From Madurella fahalii (lineage: Eukaryota; Ascomycota; Sordariomycetes; Sordariales): 64,000 nt of DNA. Both the position numbers and the translations under genes were made by a program. The notes under the pieces are model-generated. The model made no database searches and was not told where the DNA came from. It worked only from the letters and a program-made list of their open reading frames with translations. Each line of letters opens with the position of its first letter. Position 1 is the stretch's first letter. The DNA lies in the NCBI GenBank assembly GCA_029876055.1, contig CM056877.1, forward strand, positions 2,542,001-2,606,000, given 5' to 3'. Below, in pieces: positions 50,907-60,051 of this stretch.

Positions 50907-51773
50907 ATGGCCAGCACCGCCCCAAACCCCAGCCCCCGCCGCCCTATAATCGGCGTTTCGACGAAAATGTACTTCTCCCTGGCGCGCACAAGCGCCTTCA
51001 TCGACTCCACCATCGCCCTGCTGACCTCCTCTTCTTCTTCCTCCCCCGCCTCCGGGGCGGCGTCGTCGTCGTCGTCGTCAACCCCGCTCTCGCACATCGA
51101 CGCTTTCATCATCCCGGACTTCGTCGCCATCCCCGGGGCCGTGCGAGCCGTGTCCGCCGCGCCGGCCCCCGCCAACAGGCTGCTCGTCGGGGCGCAGGAC
51201 TGCGCGGCGCGCGACTTCGGCCCGCTCACGGGCGAGGTGTCGCCCGCCGTGCTGCGGGAGGCCGGGTGCGGCATCGTCGAGGTCGGGCACGCCGAGCGGA
51301 GGCGGCTGTTCGCCGAGACGGACGCCGACGTGCGCGCCAAGGCCGCCGCCGTCCTCCGCAACGGCATGGTGCCCCTGGTCTGCGTCGGCGAGGGAAGTCC
51401 GGACGGCGGGCCGGAGGCGGCCGCGACGGAGGTGGTCCGGCAGGTCGGGCTCGCGCTCGAGGGGCTGGACGGCACCGCCCCCGGAGCGCAGGTGGTGCTG
51501 GCGTACGAGCCGGTGTGGGCGATTGGGGCGGCGGAGCCGGCTGGGGTGGACTATGTGAGAGAGGTGGTGAGGAGGGTGAGAGAGAGCGAGGTTTTGCAAG
51601 GGGACGGCTGGAAGGGGAGGGTGAGGATTGTTTATGGCGGTGCGGCAGGGCCGGGGCTTTGGGCAAAATTGAGTGGGGACGTGGATGGGTTGTTCATCGG
51701 CAGGTTTGGGCATCAGCCGGAGCAGTTCGTAGGGATGCTTTACGAGGTGGCAGGGATGGAGAGGCAAAGTTGA
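50907..51773 (+). CDS. triosephosphate-isomerase paralogue, probable tetrulose-phosphate isomerase
   Basis: TIM-barrel isomerase, 288 aa, intronless, start ATG 50907 (MASTAPNPSP). Catalytic residues are kept: Lys in GVSTKMYF, His in VEVGHAERRR and Glu in AYEPVWAIG; the phosphate loop is VYGGAAGPG. It departs from glycolytic TIM. The N-terminal Asn of the NWK motif is replaced (S-T-K), GHSERR is GHAERR, and a Ser-rich insert lies near residues 40-60. These changes resemble the non-glycolytic TIM paralogues that interconvert erythrulose phosphates (bacterial EryH/LerI, Yarrowia Eyi1). The kinase and RpiB-type isomerase 3-6 kb away support that role. Biochemical function is inferred. Confidence 0.82.
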   Translation: MASTAPNPSPRRPIIGVSTKMYFSLARTSAFIDSTIALLTSSSSSSPASGAASSSSSSTPLSHIDAFIIPDFVAIPGAVRAVSAAPAPANRLLVGAQDCAARDFGPLTGEVSPAVLREAGCGIVEVGHAERRRLFAETDADVRAKAAAVLRNGMVPLVCVGEGSPDGGPEAAATEVVRQVGLALEGLDGTAPGAQVVLAYEPVWAIGAAEPAGVDYVREVVRRVRESEVLQGDGWKGRVRIVYGGAAGPGLWAKLSGDVDGLFIGRFGHQPEQFVGMLYEVAGMERQS

Positions 51774-52082
51774 AGATTTAGAGGGCTCGGAGGCCGGTTT
51801 GAAATTAGTATACCACCAACGACAGGTGGTGATGGCTGGGGAAGAGACTTAAAAGGTTCCTGTTTTGCATCATAGCTAGTAGAACGGCAGATGATGCGTC
51901 TTCAACGCTAACTCATCTGATAGCAGCTTTTTCCCATGTCCTGCGTACACGTATCTCCAAATACCTAATGAAACCATCCTACAAAGATTTCGCTCCATCA
52001 CTTCAGCAGCGATGCCGATGGATGCACAACCCCTCCTCACGGGAAAACGGACACAAGGAACTCATCGAAATCGACAGTCCCT
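51774..52082. other. short convergent region, no gene
   Basis: A 309-bp gap between the TIM-like gene stop and the NmrA-like gene stop. Nothing recognisable is present. Confidence 0.5.
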
Positions 52083-53253
52083 CTAGGCGCTGTTTCCCTT
52101 CACCCTCTTCCTCGGCCGAAGCTCACCGGCATACATGCGGAAGAACTCGTCCGGTTCAGTAGGATGCTCGCCCGTGACATCGTGGAAAGCCGTGGTGGCA
52201 ATGTAGTTTGTCTTGCCCTCACGCACAAGGCTGTAGTATTCGAGGATGAACTCCTTTTCCGAGTCATCGATGTCTGCCTGAGACTGGAGGACCCTCTTTG
52301 CCTCGCGCCTAAAACAAGATGGTGAGTATGACTGCATGAAAGCGTTGAAAACCGGGGATTCACTCACTCAGAGATGTTCTCGAACTCCATTGGCTGGCCC
52401 AGGGCCTTGCTAGCTGCTTCAGCCAGTTCCTTCCCGGCGCAGAGCATGGGCCCAGTAACGACCATCATCTGGCCGCGGTGCTTGTCGTCGAAGCCGTGCG
52501 GTCCCTTGCCGGAGAGGACGTGGGCTGCTACATGAGCGACATCCTAACAGAGGTGAGAATCTGTGATACGCGAGATATGTGGCGCGTGGCTAGGACTTAC
52601 TCCAAGCGCAACCGGCGCGAACTTGTGGTTCTCACCAATCGGAAGGGGCAGGATCCCCTCGCTCTGAGCCTGATGCGAATACAGCAGGAGATTCTCGGCA
52701 TAGAAACCAGCACTGCCGACAAGATGATATCAGCCCGCTGCGCTGCGCATTTTCTCGCTCCTCAATTCGACCACCAAACTCACCGGATCACGCAAGGCGA
52801 GTGCCCCAGCGGGGTGCTCGGATCCCCTTTAGCGCTCAACACCACACTCTCCAGGTCAATGAACTCGCGCAGCCTCGGCTGCTTGTCCCTCTCAGCGTAG
52901 TCGCAGCCCGCCGAGCTGATCAGCAGCACGTTCGACACGCCGGCCTTCTTAGCCGCATTAGCCAGTTCGACGGTGATGTCAAACTTGTCCTTGCGCGCCG
53001 GCGGCACAAGGCAGACGGTGTCGCACCCGGTCTTCTTGAGCGTCGCAACCATCTCGCGCTCGCGGCCGGGTTTGTGCGGGACGATGACGGCGCCGAGGGA
53101 CTGCAGCTCCTTTGCCTTGGCCGACGACGGGTCGAGGGCGAGGCCCGTCAGGCTGTCGATCTTTTTCTTGAAGTTTTCGTTCTTAAGCAACAGCTCGGCG
53201 ATAAGGAAGCCTGTTTGGCCGTCGATGGCCGTGATGCAGACGTTGCGTGTCAT
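52083..53253 (-). CDS. NmrA-like NAD(P)-binding oxidoreductase
   Basis: Atypical short-chain dehydrogenase of the NmrA family, 327 aa, complement(52083..52308, 52368..52543, 52601..52712, 52784..53253). The Rossmann start is NVCITAIDGQTGFLIAELLL. VPPARKDKFDITVELANAAKKAGV and LLISSAGCDYAERD follow. Exon 2 gives AGFYAENLLLYSHQAQSEG and GENHKFAPVALG, exon 3 DVAHVAAHVLSG, and the C-terminal exon is helical. All three introns (71, 57 and 59 nt) keep frame. Family members are redox sensors or reductases. Whether it belongs with the neighbouring sugar genes is unknown. Confidence 0.85.
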
Positions 53254-54124
53254 TCTGTTGATGCGATTGGGAGGACGGTGTATGGTGATTTCTCGGTGAC
53301 GGTGTGGGTTGGAATGGCACGGATGGGAAATGACACTCGAGACGGAATTGACGAGAAATAAGTTGCGGACTTGCTAGCAGGCCGTTCTGAAATGGCCAAG
53401 GAATCGTATGGTTACCAGCAAAACCAAGCCTATGAAGTCATGATGTTGTGAGCAGAAGCAATCTTTCCAATTCCATTCACTACGTCATTCGCGCAAGGGC
53501 CGCCAGGGACGCATGCGTTTGATCCTGCCCCCCCGGAGGTTCTGTTCCTGGTTCTCATTCCCAGATTCTCCGCTTCTGTCATCGTCATTCCTCAGTAATA
53601 ATGTCAGAGGCGCATCGTCTCTGCCGCATTGGGCGATGGCCTTACGAGCGTACTGATGGTGTTGATGTCACAATCGATAAGCCGACTTGGCTGTTTCAGC
53701 CTCGTTCTCTTAAGCCCGGGTTCCGAGGCCACCAGCCAGGGTACGGTGCACGGTGGGCCGCTGCCCCTGATCTTCAGGTGGATTCGGGGAGCGGTCAATC
53801 CACCCCTTATTAGTTCTACGTGTAGAAATGGCCGGAAACTGTCTGGCTAAACCCTGGTACTATAGTGCTCCACAGGCAATCATCACACAACGGGTCAGGC
53901 TGCACTCAAAATGGTAACGGGATAGACCCGGATAACACTTGTCGGGGATCAATGCGGATGTAATGGCGAAACCTTGAGCCAATTCAACGGTCAGAAATTG
54001 AGCGTCCTCTAAAGAGGCCATGAAATGTTCAGAGAGAGCCCTGTCTATGAACATGTGAATAGCCCGCGCGTCCCTGGATTCCGCAGGACGCCGGCGGCAG
54101 AAACGTTCCCTCTCCTAATCTTGC
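53254..54124. other. intergenic, no gene seen
   Basis: Promoter of the NmrA-like gene and 3' flank of the coiled-coil gene, both on the minus strand. Short frames only. Confidence 0.45.
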
Positions 54125-55902
54125 TCAGTTTTCGTGCGGCACTGCATGAAACGAGATCATGTCAACATCGTTATCGGTGCATGATTCTTCCTCCTTGACA
54201 CGGACGGTTTCTTCGTTCCTGCCCGCCTGTTGCCGACGGCCATCTTTCATTTCTTCTTGTGGCTCGCCCCAGTGTTCCAGCATCTCCTGTAGATTGCAGA
54301 GGGCGTGAAGCTTGACCAAGACCCGCTCCGACTCATAGTTTTCCCCGGCGGAATTTCCAGCCTTCAAGATTCCGGGCGAGATGGCCAGGTCCACAATCAT
54401 GCCCTGGTTAGTTGACCTGTAGCGACCAACAAACGGAACGTTTTCGGTGAGCTTCATGGTCTCAGGATCAAATCGAAACCCAAAGCTTGGAGGGCTGAGC
54501 AGAGGTAGCTTAACCCGGGTGATGAAGACATGGAAGTCCGCCTTTGACGTTCTGAAAATCTTGTCTAATTCTGCGGCGTTGCGTACGATCTCCAAACCAT
54601 CGTGAAGCATGCTCTGCGTATCGATCGTCTGATCAGTTATGATATGACCCAGGATGTCAATCATCGAATGAGCCACCCGGTGCTCATTCAAGGTTCTTTG
54701 GTCAGGGGTGCTGGGTAAGGAAATGAAGTGCTCCGTGAGGGCCCGCCAGTGATGAAACTGCGCGATGGTAGGAAACTCCGAGGACCAAAGTTGTCCACTA
54801 CCGACGATACTTCCTGGGATCAAGCACCCATTAGCCATCTTACAAGATCTGGAATCCTTCTGGGACGAGTACTGTCGGACCCACCTCGAATTCTATCGTA
54901 CTCTCTACCGAGCACCTCGCCAGCCTCTCCGGCCCAGAACCTCGAATGCAAATCAAATATCTGGAAGCACAGGAAATGCCAGATCAAAGATTCGAGGGCA
55001 GCGTGGCGGAGAAAATGGAGCTGCAAAGTCTTCGCCGCTTTGGGCAACCATCGGAAGGGTTCCGCCTGTGCGAGCTGTTGTGCTTTGGGGAGCGTGAGCG
55101 AACCCAGAACGTAGTTCGAGATGAACTGTCGGATTGAAAAGCCGAGGGCCTTCCACTTCGCAACAATCTCAGTGTCTGACATCGTCGGGGCCTTGATGAG
55201 AAAGGCGTTATTCCGGAGTTCATCGAGTTCACGCGAGAACCTGCTGGTCTGAATTCTAATGTGCTCTGCTTGTCGTGTCGCCTTTTCCCTGAGCTGATGT
55301 GTCTCGTTCTTCAGCTGCCTAATGGCGTTCTCGTACTTGACCACAGTCATTCTCAACTCCACGACTTCCTCGTTATTCGGTCTTTGACTGTCTCGAGGCT
55401 TCAGGAATAGGCTACCCAGAGCCCAGCCTGATGCCTGGTTGGCGGGCGCAAGCTGCTGTTCCAGGTTTTGGAGCCTTCTCTTCAGATCCACGCATTCCAA
55501 AGACTTGTCGTCCGTGATCTTCCGGTAACAATCAACGGTTTCCACCAACTCTGCAACTTTCTCTCTCAGCTTTTCATTTTCCCTTGTGAGTACCCCAGTC
55601 TCGTAGTGGGCCAGCGGGAACTGGGCGTTGAGCCCTTGTATCGCGTTGGTATCATCGCTAGCGGCCACATCCACTGGGACAGAGGTATCTGAGGCCATTA
55701 ACGGCCCGCTATCATTCAGAAAGACCGTTGCATTTGGGCTCTTATTCTTCTGGATGTCGCGATGGAGACTTTGGGTGTGACAGTCCTCGTTGCGGGCGGT
55801 TCTAGCAGTCTTAACAGAGCGTGTGCCCTTTTTGTGGACAGCTGGAGATTGCGACCTGCACCGGTCATTTGTAGGACTCTGTCCAGAATGGCTCCGTGCC
55901 AT
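54125..55902 (-). CDS. uncharacterised coiled-coil protein
   Basis: No known function recognised. The model is complement(54125..54813, 54885..55902), 568 aa, from the ATG giving MARSHSGQSP. The first 110 residues are polar and basic. A long heptad-type helix follows (LTRENEKLREKVAELVETVD, KRRLQNLEQQLAPA, QLKNETHQLREKATRQAEHI). A globular C-terminal half has APTMSDTEIVAKWKALGFSI and REYDRIRG-SIVGSGQLWSSE. The single 71-nt intron (gtgggt...GCTAAT...cccag) keeps frame, whereas a 30-nt GTAAGA alternative does not. An acidic tail (VKEEESCTDNDVDM) ends the protein. It could be a structural or nuclear scaffold; nothing more can be said. Confidence 0.72.
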
Positions 55903-56688
55903 TGCCGTTACCGTGTAGAGGTTGCGCAGCTGGGAAATGTTCAGCACTACGGAAGGGACACGATGGGAAGAATTGGAACGGAGGGATGAAGACGGGTATA
56001 TGGGATGTACATTTCAACACGCTTGCATTTAGCTGAGGTGACGATAAATCGAGGTTGAGGGCCTTCCTGGCAGGATCTGAGAGAAGAAAGGGCGGAGCTG
56101 GAGAATCTTTACTGACGGGAAAAAAGAAAGAAAACTGAGCCCGTGGCGTTTTTCAACTTGGCTCTGCAGGGACCCACTGTAATGGATTCCGGAGAAGGAA
56201 TCGGAAAGAGATCTAAGATAATTACACCTAACTGGCTAGAGTGGGACCACTGGCTATCTGATCGCTCCTTTAGCAACATAGTACTTGCATTCGACGGCGA
56301 GGTGCCGTATCCTGAGAAATACTGCGGGAGGAGAAACAGTCAGGCGAGGTGAGGATGGAGCCGGAACTGCCGTTTAGAGAGAAAGATTGCATTAGTTAGG
56401 AATTTGATCCGTTACAGGTATCAGAATACAAATTTAAATCATCTTCAGATTTGGGAATCTACCACCCAAAGCGTATCTGGCGCACCTTGTCTTAAACATG
56501 GCATCCGTCTCCCGCATTCGGATTACTAGGTAGGTACTTGATTGTATTTCTTGAAACTAGGACCACTCGAGCCATTCCATTCCCAGGACTCGGACCCCTT
56601 TGACTGCCCTGATCCACCTAGGGATCTGGTAATCAGCTACCGTTTTGACGAAGAACCATTCCACCTAGCCCTCTCCGACCTCCCCGGC
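55903..56688. other. intergenic, no gene seen
   Basis: Promoter of the coiled-coil gene and 3' flank of the Hsp70-like gene. Nothing recognisable. Confidence 0.45.
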
Positions 56689-58754
56689 CTAGGACCTGGT
56701 CTCATAATCTACCATCACATGCTTGGAACCCTGCCTTTTCCCGTTGTGATAGACTGCAAAGTCAAGTGACCCACCACTACAAGTCATTTCCACCTCAAAT
56801 TCGAGCTCATAGAAGATTACCCCAATAGAATTGGTGAAAAGAGGCAGGGAAGCAATGTCGATCTTAGTATCCCAGCGGATATTGCATAATTTTCTTACGT
56901 CAGCGTTGGCTGTTGTCGGCAGCGGAGAAGCCGTAGATGCATATATTGTTGTGGTGAGTGTCTTCTTGGTGGCCCCATCGGTGTCGTAAAGCCTCGTGAA
57001 CGGCGATCTCACAGAATTGTCTGTCGAGATATCGTCACCCTAGTATTAGTCAGTAGGTACTCAAAGAACTCCATTCAGCACATCAACATTGCTGCGACTG
57101 ACGTACGGCTTCAAGAAGCCAGTTCATCTGATTCCTAGCCTTCCACTTCTGACGACGGTCATCCCAAAACTTGTCCGACGGATTATGCTTTTTACTGCTC
57201 CAAGAGGCATTGCATTTGACCCCGCAACTGACGCGAGCGATTCTTGCTTGAACATCTACCGCAAAGGTCGAGAAGCCCTCGAGGCCGGTGGCATGTATCA
57301 CTGCACCCCGGCAAATTGCCGTCCAACTATACCGCCGCGTCAGTGATTCTTAGGTTGTCCTTGTGGAGCTTCACTTACGGGCCTGAGCCTCGAGACTGTA
57401 GAACCTCGATGTCGTGTCCGAGGTGCTTTTTCAATGCAGCGAGAAGATAGCTGCATCTGCCAAATCCTCCGGCCATGATCACGTACTAATTAAATGATAA
57501 CAGAATGTTAGCGGCTTAATGAAGTAGATTAGCTGTATTTCCCCGTACCTTTGGGGCCTTTTTTTTCTCCTTGACTGCCATCACCTGTTCGCCAACCATT
57601 GCGCAGATCTTGTTGACGGTCGGATCGAAGGCGCCTCGCACGTCCATCGGCGTCAGGATTATCTTTGGCATCTCGCTACCTGCCCTGAGCGACTCGATAT
57701 CGAGACATTCAAATGGCATGTTTAGCTTCCAGGTCTTGTCACGGCCGTCGAAGGCCGGCTTGATCCCATGCTCCCACTCGTCGTGCAGGAGTCGGTGGCG
57801 GCTGTCGGCGCTCAACTTTGCCCACTTCTTGCTGCCCAACTTATGATTCAGCACGTCGACGAATGCCTCGTCAACGAATACGGCACCACAAAGGCCACCT
57901 GAATCAGCGTCAGTTCCGTCTCTTTGAAGCGAGTTTCACATGCCTCTGCATTACACACCTTGACCCTGGACGCACTCCTTAATCACCATTGGCGCAATAC
58001 TCACAACCTCGTAGCTGATGAGATCGACTGTGCCGCCACCGCAGTCGACAACTACAAAACTGTCGCCTGCCTAAATTCAAGTTAATTACTGCCCTACAAG
58101 TTGAAAGCGAGGGAAACTAACCTTGACATCGGAACGGCCATCCATGTCTGAGAGTGTTGCTAAGGTGGCAGCCTCGGGCTCCGAAAGAAAGGTCAGCACG
58201 GTTTCGCCAGCAATTCTCTCTGCCAGCATGCCAGCCTGGCTGGCTGCTTCCTTCATCCTGCCTCGAGCATATTCAGGCCAGATGGCAGGAAGAGTCATGA
58301 CAATGTGGAACTTGGAATAATTGACCAAGTTGCGGCTGACAGTCGCGGTGATGCGCTGGATGCAGTGGTTCCATAAGTGGCGCAGGAAAACAGCGATGAC
58401 TTCAATCGGGCTCTTGTTGTGCTTCTCCAAGTAAGCCCGAGCCTCCTTGATCTTGGCGGACGCTCGGACATCATCGGGCAAGTCTTTCTCGTCGATAAGC
58501 AAGAGCTTGAACCATTTCGCTTGCTCTGCATCGTGGGGGACGGAGTAACCCCAGCTGACTTTGTTCTTCGAGTCAAACGAGATGGCCGTAGGAGCCTTTT
58601 CCTCATCGGAGTTCGAGTGGAGTTCTGACTCCCAGCTTGTAATAATCTCAAGTCGCTCCACCTTGTTCGACCAGGTGAAAGCGACTCCGGAGTAGGTGGT
58701 ACCAAAGTCGATGCCCACGAGTATCGTGTTGTCCGTTTTGTCCGTGGAAGCCAT
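56689..58754 (-). CDS. Hsp70-like (HSPA12-type) actin-fold ATPase
   Basis: Diverged Hsp70-family ATPase common in filamentous fungi, 590 aa. The six-exon model is complement(56689..57039, 57107..57326, 57379..57485, 57549..57898, 57959..58070, 58122..58754). Phosphate-1 motif is VGIDFGTTYSGVAFTW. Next are MTLPAIWPEYARGRMKEAA, FLSEPEAATLATL, phosphate-2 VVVDCGGGTVDLISYE and the adenosine motif VIMAGGFGRCSYLL. The substrate-binding domain of true Hsp70 is missing; the C-terminus is a different, beta-rich segment ending YETRS. Introns are 51-67 nt. I start at MASTDKTDN; the frame is open upstream, but that part is not protein-like. Cellular role unknown; these genes are often abundant and variable in fungi. 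Confidence 0.87.
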
Positions 58755-60051
58755 CTTTGCGATCCTCAAATAGCCACGAATCGATTTAGGAGTGGCGAAA
58801 GAGTAAAATGAAAATCCGCAATGTCCGGCTTCTGCCGTGAGAGGTTTGCGATTCCTTTTGGGAAGGGAAAGAGGCAAGAAATGGCTGAGGTAGGTCGAAT
58901 AACGTACTGCGAGCGCGATGTAAGAAGCAGAAGTCTGCCGGAAAGTGGAACAGAGGTTTCGGCGGCGGGAAGAAAAGAAATATGGAGCAGTCCTGCGAGA
59001 AAGAAGGAAAATCGGGGCAGACAAGAGATAGGAAACGAACTTGTATGCAAGCCTTGCGTGGTCCCTGACTGCGTGCTTGGAACCTCACGGTCTTTCTTGG
59101 TTATGTGTCGTATTTTATGATGACGATGACCACGATGCAGCTAGGCGTAAATAAACCTTTGGCTCAAGGCCATGGATAGGTATTTTATTCCAGTCTCCTA
59201 ACAGTTTAAAGAATTCCTTACTCTACCTTGCACGCAACTGTTGAAGATGTATACCACAAACATCGAGACATGTCCAACATACTTCAGTCCCCAAGACACA
59301 CGACTGCCACAACATGTTCTTCCCTGCTCCTGGGGGTCATTGCGTCGCCTGGATCTTCTCGCGCCTGCGGGCGCCAACCTTATGAGATCCTCATCACAAC
59401 TGCCTTGTCGAGCGCCAGGCAATGGCTGAGCTTTCCTCGAGTGTCTGCTTCCTACGCTACTGATTCGATGGAACAAATCGCGTTGTTGCGATAGCAGCAT
59501 GATGTCCAGGATGCCTCACCACCTCAGCCTCCACAGCCGCCTCGGCCAAGTGGAAGTACATTTGTTCTTGAAGCTCTGTGAAGCCAAGCACAGCGTTAAA
59601 AAGCCTCCAAAGTACCTAGACAGCTTGTTGGCTGCTGCGCCGAATAACGAGTATGACTGGTTGAAGGAACTGATTCCTCCTTATAATCGTTGCTACCAGC
59701 AAGCCGAATCACCCATTGAACGTTGCCCATGTCTCATACAAATCACAGTACAAACAAGATCATGTGTTCATCCCGCACATTGGCAAGGCCCTAGGCTTAG
59801 CGCAACGGAGTTTTCGTGCGGAGTCTATCAACTCATGCGCATTGTGGCGTTATTGAATGGCCATGATGAAGCCACGAGCAATGTGGGCTTATCACTACCG
59901 CTGAGCCCTGCATTCAGCAGCTGAAAGCCCATGAGATCTGCTGAACCACCAGCCTCTTCCTCTCTTCCCCTCTTTTCACTACTTCACAAATACCATTGAT
60001 GACCGGAGACAAGTGCCCTAGAATTCTCACCGTCACGATCTGCGTTGAACA
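58755..60051. other. 1.3-kb region with one unassigned ORF
   Basis: Lies between divergent starts of the Hsp70-like and HET genes. The + strand frame 59499-59924 (142 codons) has a protein-like stretch (VKKPPKYLDSLLAAAPNNEY) but no motif I recognise. It may be a remnant or chance frame. Confidence 0.35.

Noticed and set aside
51078..51767. Long minus-strand ORFs (up to 229 codons) opposite the TIM-like gene
   Set aside because: GC-rich antisense shadows with Pro/Arg/His-rich composition.
54809..54838. 30-nt GTAAGA...CCCAG intron in the coiled-coil gene
   Set aside because: Too short for a fungal intron and breaks the frame; the 71-nt GTGGGT intron keeps frame and has a good branch site.
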